NCBI GenBank assembly: GCA_020631865.1
Contig: JACKGS010000001.1
Span: 1-64,000, forward strand
From: Candidatus Nomurabacteria bacterium
Lineage (GTDB): Bacteria > Patescibacteriota > Saccharimonadia > Saccharimonadales > UBA7683
Length of the DNA stretch: 64,000 nt
Direction: 5' to 3'
A program made the position numbers and the translations under genes. Below are positions 1-8,602 of this stretch, one piece after another (position 1 is the first letter of the stretch; each line of letters opens with the position of its first letter). The notes below the pieces were generated by a model that did no database searches, was not told the DNA's origin, and worked only from the letters and a program-made list of their open reading frames with translations.

Positions 1-22
1 CCTTATATCCGTGACGATGCAT

Positions 23-946
23 TTAAAACTCCAATTCTGCCATTTTGTCTTTAACTTCATCAAGCGCCTTGCTTCCAAATCCTTTGAGCTCACGCAGTTC
101 GATTTCCCCTAAGGTCACTAGATCGCCGATGGTTTTTATGCCATTATTCTGAAGTGCATTGGCTGTTCTTGCGGTCAGATTTAAGTCCTCTATTGGAGTC
201 ATTAATTCTGACGATTCTTCAGACGAGCTTGATTGCGTAAGTGGTTGAGCTGGCGTTACGACAGTACTACCGGCTAAAGCCGTGTATTGATTAACCAGAA
301 TAGCAGATGCTTCTTCAAAAGCCTCCCTAGGTGTCTTAGAGCCATCAGTGTCTACTGTAAGTGATAGCTTATCAAGATCCGTCATTTGACCAACGCGAGT
401 GCTGTCTACTTTGTATCTAACTCGCAGAACAGGGCTGAAAATTGCATCAACAATTATCATGTCGCTAGGTATGTTTGTGTTAGGTGTTGCTTCAACGGTT
501 CTGTAACCTCTACCAGCCTCAACCATAATATCCATAATGAATGGAGAATTTGAGTCAAGGGTCGCGATTAATTGATCTGTATTAATGACTTCAATTTGAT
601 CAGTAACTTTAATATCTGCTGCAGTTACTGCGCCCTTAGTCTTCTTCTCTATACGAACCATCTGTGGCTGATCCGAAAAAACCTTAAAGCGGACTTGCTT
701 AAGATTCAACATGATGTCTACAACATCTTCTTTGACACCTTCAACAGTAGTAAACTCGTGAGTAGCTCCTTCAATTTTAAATGCAACAACAGCTGCACCT
801 TCAATGCTTGAGATTAATACCCTTCTCAAGCTGTTTCCTAGTGTCATTCCGTAACCGGTATGTAGAGGTTCTATCACAAAAGTAGCACTGTTTGCTGAGT
901 GATCATCTACTGATGCTAGGCTTGGGTTGTGAATCATTTTTGACAT
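23..946 (-). CDS. rpoA: DNA-directed RNA polymerase subunit alpha
   Basis: Alpha subunit of RNA polymerase (307 aa); its N-terminal domain dimerises and scaffolds beta and beta', and its C-terminal domain contacts DNA and activators. The N-terminal part carries the family signature LGNSLRRVL at about residues 37-45. After a serine-rich linker near residue 240, the C-terminal helix-hairpin-helix domain is present (IEDLNLTARTANALQNNGI, then LKGFGSKALDEVK). Length is normal. It is the last gene of the ribosomal superoperon visible here, 14 bases after rpsD. rplQ, which usually follows, would lie to the left of base 1. Identification is secure. Confidence 0.98.
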   Translation of the reverse strand: MSKMIHNPSLASVDDHSANSATFVIEPLHTGYGMTLGNSLRRVLISSIEGAAVVAFKIEGATHEFTTVEGVKEDVVDIMLNLKQVRFKVFSDQPQMVRIEKKTKGAVTAADIKVTDQIEVINTDQLIATLDSNSPFIMDIMVEAGRGYRTVEATPNTNIPSDMIIVDAIFSPVLRVRYKVDSTRVGQMTDLDKLSLTVDTDGSKTPREAFEEASAILVNQYTALAGSTVVTPAQPLTQSSSSEESSELMTPIEDLNLTARTANALQNNGIKTIGDLVTLGEIELRELKGFGSKALDEVKDKMAELEF

Positions 947-960
947 TATTGCTCCTTATA

Positions 961-1578
961 TTAGCGTGAGTAGTACTCAACAATTAGCTGTTCGTTAATA
1001 TCAGATTCCGACTCTTCGCGAGTTGGCATTCCGGTAATTTTGATAGATTGCTTTTTAACATCACTTACTAACCAGCCGAGTGTGGGTTGGCTTGATGCTG
1101 TATTGATGTCGGCTAGGTCTTTAAAATATTCGTTTTTACTACTTTTCTCACGTACAACAATTTCATCACCCTCAGAGACTCTTATAGAAGGAATGTCAAC
1201 ACGTTTTCCGTTAAGCATAAAATGACCGTGACCGACTAGTTGACGGGCTGCACGTCTAGAGGTTGCGAAACCTGCTCTATATACCACATTATCTAGACGT
1301 CGTTCGAGTAGCTGAAGAAGTATATGTCCAGACTGACCTTGAATACGAGTTGCCTCTTTCATTAAGTTGCTGAATTGTTTTTCTAGCAAGCCATAAAGAC
1401 GTCGAACCTTCTGTTTTTCTCGAAGCTGCAAGGCGTAGCCACTTGGCTTCTGCTGCCTGCCGCCACCATGTTCGCCAGGGATGTTTGTCCGCTTTACCAT
1501 GATTTTATGAGCCTTAGGGTGCAAAGCATAGCCTTCGCGTCGACTCTGTTTTACAATTGGTGATCTATCTCTGGCCAT
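961..1578 (-). CDS. rpsD: 30S ribosomal protein S4
   Basis: S4 (205 aa), a primary 16S rRNA binding protein that nucleates 30S assembly. The S4 RNA-binding domain lies at about residues 92-155 (RRLDNVVYRAGFATSRRAAR, then GHFMLNGKRVDIPS). The N-terminal region has no cysteines, so this is the zinc-free form. The start codon overlaps the rpsK stop (TAATG), indicating translational coupling. Order rpsM-rpsK-rpsD-rpoA is the classical alpha operon order. Confidence 0.98.
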   Translation of the reverse strand: MARDRSPIVKQSRREGYALHPKAHKIMVKRTNIPGEHGGGRQQKPSGYALQLREKQKVRRLYGLLEKQFSNLMKEATRIQGQSGHILLQLLERRLDNVVYRAGFATSRRAARQLVGHGHFMLNGKRVDIPSIRVSEGDEIVVREKSSKNEYFKDLADINTASSQPTLGWLVSDVKKQSIKITGMPTREESESDINEQLIVEYYSR

Positions 1579-1970
1579 TATGGGTGCCTAACCTTTCTTG
1601 GACGAACTCCGCCATGGGGTACTCCTGTCTTATCCGTAATACTTTCGACATCAATGCCAATTGTCATCGCTGCTCGTATGGCAGCATCACGCCCTTGACC
1701 TATGCCATTAATATATACATCAACAACATTCAAGCTATTTGTTTGCTTTACAGTTGTCAAAACTTTTTCGCTAGCAACTTGGGCTGCATAAGCAGTGCCC
1801 TTCTTGCTTCCACGGAAACCACATGCTCCGGCACTTGATGATGCAATTACTTCACCTTTGTTGTCGGTAACAGTTACGATTGTATTATTAAACGTAGCTT
1901 TTATATGTAATTGACCTTTTGGTACAATTCGCTTAGCTTTCTTCTTCTTTACAGTAGTATTTTCTGCCAT
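1578..1970 (-). CDS. rpsK: 30S ribosomal protein S11
   Basis: S11 (130 aa), part of the 30S platform near the mRNA exit. The family core is intact (ATFNNTIVTVTD near residue 26 and GQGRDAAIRAA near residue 90). The C-terminal tail is unusual: where most bacteria have PHNGCRPPK, this protein has PHGGVRPRK, so the Asn known in E. coli to be converted to isoaspartate is a Gly. It sits 15 bases after rpsM and overlaps rpsD by one base. The call is certain; the effect of the tail change is unknown. Confidence 0.97.
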   Translation of the reverse strand: MAENTTVKKKKAKRIVPKGQLHIKATFNNTIVTVTDNKGEVIASSSAGACGFRGSKKGTAYAAQVASEKVLTTVKQTNSLNVVDVYINGIGQGRDAAIRAAMTIGIDVESITDKTGVPHGGVRPRKVRHP

Positions 1971-1985
1971 ATATTAGTCCTTACC

Positions 1986-2372
1986 TTAAGTCTTAGAAGC
2001 TGCCTTCTTTTGTGTGCCTCCGACGGCAATTCGCTTACCACGCTTCGTTCGACCATTTGTACGAGTGCGTTGTCCATGAGCAGGCAAACCCAACTTATGT
2101 CTTGTGCCACGGTAGCTTTGGATGTCTTTTAATCTCTTGATATTACCAGTTACGACACGCTGAAGATCTCCTTCAACGGTGTATTCTTTATCAATTACTG
2201 ATCTGATGCCATCTAGCTCTGCTTCAGTCAAATCTTTGACGCGTGTCGTAGGATCTACTGATGCTTTAACTAAAATATCTTTAGCATGTTTTGGCCCAAT
2301 TCCATACACATATGTAAGACTAATCTGAACTTGTTTTTCTACGGGTATTGTTACACCGGATATTCTAGCCAT
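1986..2372 (-). CDS. rpsM: 30S ribosomal protein S13
   Basis: S13 (128 aa), in the 30S head, contacting the P-site tRNA and the 50S subunit (bridges B1a and B1b). It starts MARISGVTIPVEKQVQISLT. The helix-two-turn-helix segment is followed by the basic tail GLPAHGQRTRTNGRTKRGK, both typical of the family. The gene begins two bases after the rpmJ stop, in the usual infA-rpmJ-rpsM order. Confidence 0.98.
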   Translation of the reverse strand: MARISGVTIPVEKQVQISLTYVYGIGPKHAKDILVKASVDPTTRVKDLTEAELDGIRSVIDKEYTVEGDLQRVVTGNIKRLKDIQSYRGTRHKLGLPAHGQRTRTNGRTKRGKRIAVGGTQKKAASKT

Positions 2373-2374
2373 AA

Positions 2375-2491
2375 TTAACCCTGCCTCTGCTTATGCTTAG
2401 GTTTCTTTTTGTTGATGACATATAGTCTGCCTTTGCGACGAACTAATTGATCATCCGGACTAATCTTTTTGACGCTTGCACGTACCTTCAC
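2375..2491 (-). CDS. rpmJ: 50S ribosomal protein L36, cysteine-free form
   Basis: L36, 38 residues, with a GTG start at 2489-2491. The N-terminus [11 protein letters not shown] and the C-terminus KPKHKQRQG are diagnostic. The zinc-ribbon residues (Cys, Cys, Cys, His) are absent: the segment [19 protein letters not shown] holds no cysteine, so this is the zinc-independent type. An AGGAG-like Shine-Dalgarno sequence precedes the GTG. It lies between infA and rpsM. The short length and non-ATG start make it easy to miss, but the match is unambiguous. Confidence 0.95.
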   Translation of the reverse strand: MKVRASVKKISPDDQLVRRKGRLYVINKKKPKHKQRQG

Positions 2492-2523
2492 GTAAACTCC
2501 TTACGTATAGATTAATTTAATGA

Positions 2524-2745
2524 TTATGATTTGCGGTAGGTGATTCTGCCCTTTGTAAGATCGTAGGGGGTTAACTCAACCGTAACGCTATCGCCAGCAA
2601 CCAGCTTAATATAATGCTTTCGCATTTTGCCAGCTACATGGGCGATTATCTGATGGCCGTTCTCGAGTTCTACGCGAAACTGAGCACTGGGAAGCGCTTC
2701 AATTACTTTTCCTTCGAGTTGGATTACTTCCTTATTAACAGCCAT
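2524..2745 (-). CDS. infA: Translation initiation factor IF-1
   Basis: IF-1 (73 aa), a single S1/OB-fold domain that occupies the 30S A site during initiation. Family motifs are visible: [20 protein letters not shown], then [14 protein letters not shown] and ending LTKGRITYR. It lies directly downstream of secY without the adk and map genes that sit here in many bacteria, and it leads into rpmJ-rpsM-rpsK-rpsD-rpoA. Confidence 0.97.
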   Translation of the reverse strand: MAVNKEVIQLEGKVIEALPSAQFRVELENGHQIIAHVAGKMRKHYIKLVAGDSVTVELTPYDLTKGRITYRKS

Positions 2746-2804
2746 AAGTTACAAGATGTAATTATACAGGCTAAGATTACTATTGTAAAGTGTTTTTATA
2801 ATAT

Positions 2805-4202
2805 TTAGTAATCTTGGTCGTAGGTTACCATCAAAGCGCGAGATTCGAGCTGACGTAGAGTTTCGAGAGCAACTGAAACTACGATCAATAGACCAGTTCC
2901 GCCAATGGTTAACGATGATGTTCCTAATAGCCTCTCTACGATCAGTGGCAATAGAGCCAACATCCCTAGGCTCGTAGCGCCAAACAAGTTCAATCGATTA
3001 ACAGTTTTACTAAGATATTTTTCGGTTTGTTCACCCGGTCGAATTTTTTCAATAAAACCACCTTGTTTTTGAAGATTTTCAGCTATTTCTTTAGCATTAA
3101 ATACTACACCAGTATAGAAATATGTGAAAATAAAAACTAGCAGGAAGTATACAACAGGGTAAATGTATGTATTTACTGGATTATTAGCAACAGCTTGTTG
3201 CTGACCAGGCTGAGCAAACCAAATTGTTAAATTACGCCCTAAATCTGCGATCCATGGAGTCTGATTATTTTGAATTAATTGGCCTACGAATTGTGGAACA
3301 CTTAAAAACGCAACTGCAAATATAATGGGTATAACTCCGGCAGTTATTAATTTAATCGGTAAAATAGTACCGACACCACCATAAGCCTTATTACCGCGTA
3401 CTCTTTTAGCGTAACTCACTTTAATAATTCTTTGAGCTTCATTTAGTTTAACAACTAAGTATGTAACAAAGAGCGTGGCTAGTAATATACCGCCGACCAC
3501 GGCTAGCCCTTTGCCACTAACTGGTAGAGTAAACCAATTAAACACGTTTAATTGCTCTTTGCTTCCTTCTATTGTATTCACCAAGGTTGCTGCGGTCTTT
3601 GGGAGGGCTGAAACAATACCAGCAAAAATGAGTAAACTGATACCATTACCTATGCCCTGCTCTGTAATTAATTCACCAAGCCACATTAGTAATACTGATC
3701 CGCCAGTCAGGGCAGCGATCATCAGTGCCCACTGGAATATACTCGTGTTCGCAGTGATATCAATACCCAACTGCCCACTGGCTTGTTGTCTAATTAAGAA
3801 GATTAAACCAACTGACTGAATTAAAGCTAGTGGGATACTAATAATGCGTGTCCATTGATTTATCTTGCGTCTTCCCGACTCTCCATCTTGCTGCAACTCC
3901 TCTAGTTTCGGAAAAGCCTTAGTTAAAAGTTGCATGATAATCGATGCATTAATATATGGGCCAAGACCCATTAGCATGATTGAAAGACTTGAAAGAGCAC
4001 CCCCAGAAAGAAGATCAAAAAATCCAAGTAGCTGTTGTGAACTAAATAGATTATTAATCAACTGCTTTAATTGTGTCGGCTCTGCTAAAGGGACTGGGAT
4101 ATGAGATATCATTCGAAAAACTACAATAAGTAGCAGTACAATTACCATGCGTTTTTGCATGTCTTTATTCTTTAATGATCTAAATATTGTTTTCCAACCC
4201 AC
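2805..4202 (-). CDS. secY: Protein translocase subunit SecY
   Basis: Channel-forming subunit of the Sec translocon in the cytoplasmic membrane (465 aa). About ten hydrophobic segments are visible; the first follows the basic N-terminus near residue 20. The segment around residues 45-80 (SGGALSSLSIMLMGLGPYI) corresponds to the plug and TM2 signature. The C-terminal cytosolic loop KQGGFIEKIRPGEQTEKYL matches the conserved region before TM9. Translation starts at GTG, with a GAGG Shine-Dalgarno sequence about eight bases upstream. It sits between rplO and infA, as in the spc operon, but adk and map are missing after it. Confidence 0.97.
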   Translation of the reverse strand: MGWKTIFRSLKNKDMQKRMVIVLLLIVVFRMISHIPVPLAEPTQLKQLINNLFSSQQLLGFFDLLSGGALSSLSIMLMGLGPYINASIIMQLLTKAFPKLEELQQDGESGRRKINQWTRIISIPLALIQSVGLIFLIRQQASGQLGIDITANTSIFQWALMIAALTGGSVLLMWLGELITEQGIGNGISLLIFAGIVSALPKTAATLVNTIEGSKEQLNVFNWFTLPVSGKGLAVVGGILLATLFVTYLVVKLNEAQRIIKVSYAKRVRGNKAYGGVGTILPIKLITAGVIPIIFAVAFLSVPQFVGQLIQNNQTPWIADLGRNLTIWFAQPGQQQAVANNPVNTYIYPVVYFLLVFIFTYFYTGVVFNAKEIAENLQKQGGFIEKIRPGEQTEKYLSKTVNRLNLFGATSLGMLALLPLIVERLLGTSSLTIGGTGLLIVVSVALETLRQLESRALMVTYDQDY

Positions 4203-4261
4203 AGTATTTCCCTCGTCTGATTATTTTTCCAGTATAACAGTGTACGTAATTTTAGCAAAAA

Positions 4262-4723
4262 TTATTTTACAGCTTTAACACGCTTTGGCAATTCGGTTGC
4301 TTCGAAATTGCCGCCTGCTTTTGCAATTGCTTCAATAGCGGTCTTGCTGGCATTCTGCACATTAACTGTAAGCGTCTTTTTAAGCTCGCCCTTGCTGATA
4401 ATTTTTATCGGAGAATATGGATCAGCCACATAGCCGTGCTCAGTTAAGGTAAAGTTATCTACGACCTTACCGGGAAACAGCTCTAGATTGCCAGTATAAA
4501 CAACCTGGGCCTTGACCCTATAGCTCTTGAATCCCTTAAGCTTGGGTATGCGCATCATTAACGGGTTCTGGCCACCTTCAAATCCGGGTCGCAATTTCTT
4601 TCCAGTTCTCGCTTTTTGACCTTTTGTACCACGTCCTGCCGTCTTGCCTTTGCCGGCACTAATACCACGACCAACGCGTGTTTTAGAAGCTTTTTTGGTT
4701 AGATCTAATTCATGAAACTTCAT
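4262..4723 (-). CDS. rplO: 50S ribosomal protein L15
   Basis: L15 (153 aa), a late-assembling 50S protein. The glycine- and lysine-rich N-terminal extension (GRGISAGKGKTAGRGTKGQK) and the globular domain with FEGGQNPLMMRIPKLKGF are characteristic. The start overlaps the rpsE stop (TAATG). In most bacteria rpmD (L30) sits between rpsE and rplO; here there is no room for it. Loss of L30 is a known trait of Candidate Phyla Radiation bacteria. Confidence 0.97.
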   Translation of the reverse strand: MKFHELDLTKKASKTRVGRGISAGKGKTAGRGTKGQKARTGKKLRPGFEGGQNPLMMRIPKLKGFKSYRVKAQVVYTGNLELFPGKVVDNFTLTEHGYVADPYSPIKIISKGELKKTLTVNVQNASKTAIEAIAKAGGNFEATELPKRVKAVK

Positions 4724-5262
4724 TATTTAGCCTCCTCTTTGATCTTCTTCGTAGCCTTCTTGGTTTTAATATCAGCTGAATTTGTAGTAGTCCAACTTTC
4801 TTTTGGCTCTAATGCACCGAGTGCATTCAAAGTCGCGTAAGCCGTATTTACTTTATTGCTACTTCCTAGTGATTTTGAAAGTACGTTATGTACACCAGTT
4901 ACATTAAGAATGGCGCGCACTGTACCACCAGCAATGATACCAGTACCTGGAGATGCCGGCTTCAGCAATACTTTTGCTCCTCCAACTTTTGCATACACGT
5001 CATGAGGAATTGTGTTATTAAATATTGATATATTTGAAATATTCTTTTTAGCTACGGCTGTGGCTTTTGTAACAGCGGCTTGCACGTCCGCACCCTTGCT
5101 TACTCCAACGCCTACTCTATTTTTTCCATCACCTACTACAACTAGGGCCTTGAATCTAAACCTTCTACCGCCTTTGACTACACGAGCAACGCGGTCGATA
5201 TTTATGACTACCTCTTCGAACTCTTTTACTTCTTCAGAAACTTGTTTATTATATTCAGCCAT
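4723..5262 (-). CDS. rpsE: 30S ribosomal protein S5
   Basis: S5 (179 aa from the chosen ATG at 5260-5262), involved in mRNA unwinding at the entry channel and in decoding accuracy. The N-terminal double-stranded RNA-binding domain includes VVKGGRRFRFKALVVVGD near residue 30; the C-terminal domain includes PGTGIIAGGTVRAILNVTG. A longer in-frame start exists at 5349, but it would run through the 3' end of rplR and adds no family-like sequence, so MAEYNKQ is preferred. The start lies one base after the rplR stop. Confidence 0.96.
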   Translation of the reverse strand: MAEYNKQVSEEVKEFEEVVINIDRVARVVKGGRRFRFKALVVVGDGKNRVGVGVSKGADVQAAVTKATAVAKKNISNISIFNNTIPHDVYAKVGGAKVLLKPASPGTGIIAGGTVRAILNVTGVHNVLSKSLGSSNKVNTAYATLNALGALEPKESWTTTNSADIKTKKATKKIKEEAK

Positions 5263-5263
5263 A

Positions 5264-5618
5264 CTAGAACTCCAATCCGTTTTCTCTTGCTGTATCTGCA
5301 AATGCCTTGAGTCTACCTTGATATGCACGACCATTTCTGTCGAATACAACCGTAGTGATCTTTGCTTTACGGCTTTTTTTGCAATTTCTCACCAATGATT
5401 TTGTAGAGTTCAGACTTACTTCTGTCAGCATTCTTATGATGTACAGTTGTACTGGAAACAAGTGTAATACTCTTAGAGTCATCGATAATCTGGGCACTTA
5501 CATGTTTGTTACTTATGAAAACACTGAGCCGTGGACGTTTTGCATTACCATCTACCGTAGAGCGTACTCGATTTTTTCTGATAATTTTATTGGCTTGTTT
5601 ATGCTGTAGTCGATTCAT
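5264..5618 (-). pseudogene. rplR: 50S ribosomal protein L18, one frameshift
   Basis: L18 binds 5S rRNA. The first frame starts at 5618 (MNRLQHKQANKIIRKNRVR) and stops at 5367 after GEKLQKKP. The family C-terminus ([19 protein letters not shown], then ARENGLEF) continues in another frame to a stop at 5264. The break falls in a run of seven T at about 5374-5380; removing one base restores a normal L18 of about 117 aa. The start overlaps the rplF stop (TAATG). Because the protein is essential and otherwise well conserved, a sequence error in the homopolymer is more likely than gene loss. Confidence 0.85.
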
Positions 5619-6154
5619 TATTTTGCTCCCGTCTTTCCAGCTTTACGTAGGATATGTTCATCTTCGTACTTAATGCCTTTACCCTTGTACGGTTCAGGTT
5701 TCTTAAGAGCACGAATATCTGCAGCTACTTGACCCACCTGCTGTTTGCTTATTCCGCTAACTGAGATATTCATTTTATCAACATTAAGAGATGCCTTCTG
5801 GTGCGCCAAATTCTACAGGATGTGAGAACCCTAAGTTGAGGATCAAATTATTGCCTTGAAGCGCTACTTTAAATCCTACGCCGTTTACTTCAGCTTTTTC
5901 TCAAAACCAGCAGTAACATTCCTACAACCATATTATTGATTAAAGAACGCATTAAGCCATGTTGACTCTTTGTGATCTTTTCTTCGCTAATCCGTTCTAC
6001 GGTAATTGTATTATCTGCTTGCTTAACTATAACATTTGATAATATTATCTCTTGTAATTCACCTTTAGGTCCGGTAACTTTTATAAAGTTGCTGTCGACT
6101 GTAATTGTCACGCCAGACGGTATTTCTTACTGGCAGTTTTCCGATTCGACTCAA
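5618..6154 (-). pseudogene. rplF: 50S ribosomal protein L6, several frameshifts
   Basis: L6 sits near the sarcin-ricin loop of the 50S subunit. Conceptual repair gives a full protein. It begins with a TTG at 6152-6154 (LSRIGKLPVEIPSGVTITVD, preceded by AAGGA), continues through FIKVTGPKGELQEI and LINNMVVG, then [15 protein letters not shown] and [18 protein letters not shown], and ends with [14 protein letters not shown] and a stop at 5618. At least four indels are needed: one extra base near 6125-6130, one base change near 5918, one missing base near 5897, and one missing base near 5795. All family blocks are present, so clustered sequence errors are the likeliest cause. Confidence 0.82.
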
Positions 6155-6169
6155 TATTATCCTTACTTT

Positions 6170-6573
6170 TTAATAAATCTTACAAATTATTTCGCCACCA
6201 AGACGAGCTTTTAGTAGCCTTCAGTGCCACTCATAACACCCTTGGATGTAGAGATCAACACTATACCACGACCATTTTTAATGCGAGGAATTTCTTTAAC
6301 TCCGTGTAATATCGGCGTCCAGGCGTACTCATACGTACGATCCTCAGTAAACCTTACTGGTTCACCTATATTATTGATTGTAATAACTATAGTGTTTCGT
6401 GGAGTGCCTTTTTCGACGATTACGTTTTTAATAAAGCCATTTTTGACTAGTTCATTTGCAATCGTCTCCTTGATCTTTGAATGAGGCAAGCGAACCTCGT
6501 TTTTGCTAACACTAGCAGCGTTACGAATTCTCGTAAGCATATCTGCGATTGGATCTGTTGAATTCATACTCAT
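6170..6573 (-). CDS. rpsH: 30S ribosomal protein S8, C-terminus frameshifted
   Basis: S8, a primary 16S rRNA binder that in E. coli also represses the spc operon. The start MSMNSTDPIADMLTRIRNA at 6573 is preferred, because longer starts overlap rpsN. The frame is intact through GIVLISTSKGVMSGTE and then stops early at 6211. Two extra bases, at about 6215-6230, hide the normal tail ATKARLGGEIICKIY, which would end at 6170. The repaired length is about 134 aa. It lies in the same indel-rich stretch as rplF, rplE and rplX. Confidence 0.88.
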
Positions 6574-6578
6574 AATTA

Positions 6579-6848
6579 TTACCAACTAGCCTTTGTTACA
6601 CCAGGGATTTCACCTTTACTGGCATGCTTTCTAAATGCGACTCTGCTTAAACCGAAGGTGCGCATAAATCCACGTGGACGACCGGTTTCTGCGCAGCGAT
6701 TTTTCAATCGTGTTGGGCTACTATTTCTAGGAAGCTTTGAAAGACCCTCAGTGTCGCCCAGCTCTTTTAGCTCTGCTCGTTTTTGAGAATATTTAGCATG
6801 CATTTTTTGTCGCTTTAAATCTCTAGCAATTATTGATTTCTTAGCCAT
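6579..6848 (-). CDS. rpsN: 30S ribosomal protein S14, zinc-free type
   Basis: S14 (89 aa), in the 30S head. The sequence has the long zinc-independent form: [20 protein letters not shown] and the terminal [12 protein letters not shown] are clear, but the CxxC pairs of the short zinc-binding form are absent. It is the only gene in the 5.3-7.7 kb stretch with a fully intact frame. It follows rplE with a one-base overlap. Confidence 0.96.
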   Translation of the reverse strand: MAKKSIIARDLKRQKMHAKYSQKRAELKELGDTEGLSKLPRNSSPTRLKNRCAETGRPRGFMRTFGLSRVAFRKHASKGEIPGVTKASW

Positions 6849-7424
6849 TACTTAGCCTCCTTTTCGAACGGTATACCAAACTCCTCAAGAAGTACTCGTG
6901 ATTTTTCTGGATTACTATTATTGATAACAAAATTAATTTGCAGACCATGTAGTTGTGAAATGTCTTCAAAATTTAATTCAGGGAAAACAGATTGCTCTGT
7001 AAGACCAAGACTGTAGTTGCCCTGTGGATCAAATGCTTTTTTATTAACTCCATGAAAATCACGAACACGAGGTAATACAATATTAGTGAGCCTATCGATA
7101 AATTCATACATTTGTCGCCACGAAGCGTTACTTTCATGCCAATAGTATTCATTCCTGCCTGAATTTTAAAGCTTGCTATTGATTTTTTTAGCAATAACTC
7201 TCAACGGTTGTTGTCCAGTAATTTTACGTAGTGTATTTCTGACCACTTCAAACATTCGTTTATCGTCTTTACTTCGGCCAAGTCCGACATTTATAACGAC
7301 TTTTTCAGTCGTGGTACTTGATGTAATTTTCAAGACTCAGTTCGTTTTTAGATCTCCGGACAATAGATGTCTTAAACTGAGTTTTTAGACGTGGTACATA
7401 TGTTGTGCTCGTATCTTTACTCAT
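6848..7424 (-). pseudogene. rplE: 50S ribosomal protein L5, several frameshifts
   Basis: L5 binds 5S rRNA and contacts the P-site tRNA. It starts at 7422-7424 (MSKDTSTTYVPRLKTQFK) with AAGGA nine bases upstream. Family blocks occur in successive frames: HQVPRLKK at about 7315-7330, VVINVGLGRSKDDKRMFEVV, then LRKITGQQPLRVIAKKS, SFKIQAGMNTIGMKVTLRGD, and MYEFIDRLTNIVLPRVRDF to the stop at 6848. At least four single-base indels are needed (about 7335, 7295, 7190 and 7092). The last reads GACAAATGT where GACAAAATGT would keep frame. All the blocks of a normal L5 are present. Confidence 0.83.
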
Positions 7425-7438
7425 GAGTTTATTCCTTA

Positions 7439-7754
7439 TTATTTGTTTGGCGGTACGCGAACCTTTCTTGCCATTTTTATCGAAACTAAATCCTATACGC
7501 ACTGACTGTATTATTCTTACTATCTACCACTAAAGCCAACTTACTTGAATCAATCGGCTTGTGTAAATCTATGATTCCACCTTGAGGCGATACCATATTA
7601 GGGTTTAATGTGTCTTTTAACAATATTTAAACTTTCAATTTTGACGGTACCGTCTTTTTGGTTGAACGGAAATAATTTTACCAGTCTTTCCCTTTAGACT
7701 TCCAGTAATGACTTTGACTAAATCGCCTTTAGAGAATTTAATCTTATTGGACAT
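7439..7754 (-). pseudogene. rplX: 50S ribosomal protein L24, several frameshifts
   Basis: L24 is an assembly-initiating 50S protein with a KOW domain. It starts at 7754 overlapping the rplN stop ([19 protein letters not shown], then GKTGKIISVQPK). The first frame stops near 7640. Later blocks occur in other frames: KIESLNIVKRHIKP, NMVSPQGGIIDLHKPIDSS, SVRIGFSFDKNGKKVRV, and a stop at 7439. At least four indels are required, including an extra C at about 7608 and an extra G near 7460. The next gene starts 15 bases downstream. Confidence 0.78.
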
Positions 7755-8122
7755 TATAGTACCTCCGGCGCAAGGCTGATAATTTTACTGTATCCTAGCT
7801 CTCGAAGCTCTCTTGGAACTGGCCCAAAAATTCGAGTAGCTTTTGGTAATTTGTCATCACCAAGAATAACAGCCGCATTTTCATCAAACTTGATAGTTGA
7901 TCCATCCTTACGCTTGATTGTATTGGTGGTCCTAACGACCACGGCCTTTACTACTGACTTCTTTTTAACATTTCCAGTTGGGCTAGCGCTTTTGACAGTA
8001 GCTACGAATACATCACCTACTCTGGCATAGCGCTTTCTTGTTCCGCCCAAAACTCTGATGCAAAGTACCTCTTTAGCACCGCTGTTATCGGCAATTTTTA
8101 ATCTGCTTTCTTGCTGAATCAT
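7754..8122 (-). CDS. rplN: 50S ribosomal protein L14
   Basis: L14 (122 aa) forms intersubunit bridges and binds the silencing factor RsfS in other bacteria. It begins [19 protein letters not shown] and contains [17 protein letters not shown] and GPVPRELRE, all standard. The start overlaps the rpsQ stop (ATGA), and its own stop overlaps the rplX start (TAATG). The frame is intact, marking the upstream edge of the indel-rich stretch. Confidence 0.98.
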   Translation of the reverse strand: MIQQESRLKIADNSGAKEVLCIRVLGGTRKRYARVGDVFVATVKSASPTGNVKKKSVVKAVVVRTTNTIKRKDGSTIKFDENAAVILGDDKLPKATRIFGPVPRELRELGYSKIISLAPEVL

Positions 8123-8385
8123 GCTACTACCTCTTCGGCTGCGCCTTCTTTGCGTTCAATTATTTCATCAAGCTTCCAAGTTTTAGTTTTACTAACTGGC
8201 TTGATTTCAGAAATAGATACCTTATCACCTACTTTGGCTTCATTCTTATCATCATGAGCTTGATATTTTTTACTAACAGTGTATTGTTTACGATATATAG
8301 GATGTGTAACACGGCGCTCTGTTTTCACAACAATAGTCTTATCTTGAATATCAGATACAACAGTGCCTATCATTCTCTTTGCCAT
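8119..8385 (-). CDS. rpsQ: 30S ribosomal protein S17
   Basis: S17 (88 aa), a primary 16S rRNA-binding OB-fold protein. Family features are [20 protein letters not shown] and the [20 protein letters not shown] segment. The C-terminus is slightly extended and acidic ([12 protein letters not shown]). It sits between rpmC (one-base gap) and rplN (four-base overlap). Confidence 0.97.
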   Translation of the reverse strand: MAKRMIGTVVSDIQDKTIVVKTERRVTHPIYRKQYTVSKKYQAHDDKNEAKVGDKVSISEIKPVSKTKTWKLDEIIERKEGAAEEVVA

Positions 8386-8386
8386 A

Positions 8387-8602
8387 TTACTTCTCCTTCT
8401 CTTCTGACACTTCAGTCAAAATCGTCTTTGCTTGTGCAATAGATTTTTTAAGAACTCTAAACTCGTGAGATTTCTTAGATTTGCCGACAGATGCATCGTG
8501 GCTTAGGCTATGAAGCTCCGTTTTTAGATTATTTATATATTCAGATATATCTGCGACTTTTTTAGAACGTAAGTCTTTAACTAGTAATAATTTCATATTC
8601 AT
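8387..8602 (-). CDS. rpmC: 50S ribosomal protein L29
   Basis: L29 (71 aa) lies by the polypeptide exit tunnel, where it helps form the trigger factor and SRP docking site. The two-helix pattern is clear: [19 protein letters not shown], then [20 protein letters not shown]. The start overlaps the rplP stop (TAATG). A second possible start two codons later (MKLLLVKDL) cannot be excluded. Confidence 0.94.
   Translation of the reverse strand: MNMKLLLVKDLRSKKVADISEYINNLKTELHSLSHDASVGKSKKSHEFRVLKKSIAQAKTILTEVSEEKEK

Noticed and set aside
3475..3819. Open frames antisense to secY, rpoB, recG, tuf and other long genes
   Set aside because: They are shadows of well-identified genes, with no ribosome binding sites and no protein-like features of their own.
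5263..5349. Longer N-terminus for S5 (start at 5349)
   Set aside because: The extension overlaps the 3' end of rplR in another frame and shows no S5-like sequence.
5367..5390. Programmed ribosomal frameshift in rplR at the run of seven A on the coding strand
   Set aside because: rplF, rpsH, rplE and rplX nearby have many more indels that are not at slippery sites, so one local sequence-quality problem explains all of them better.
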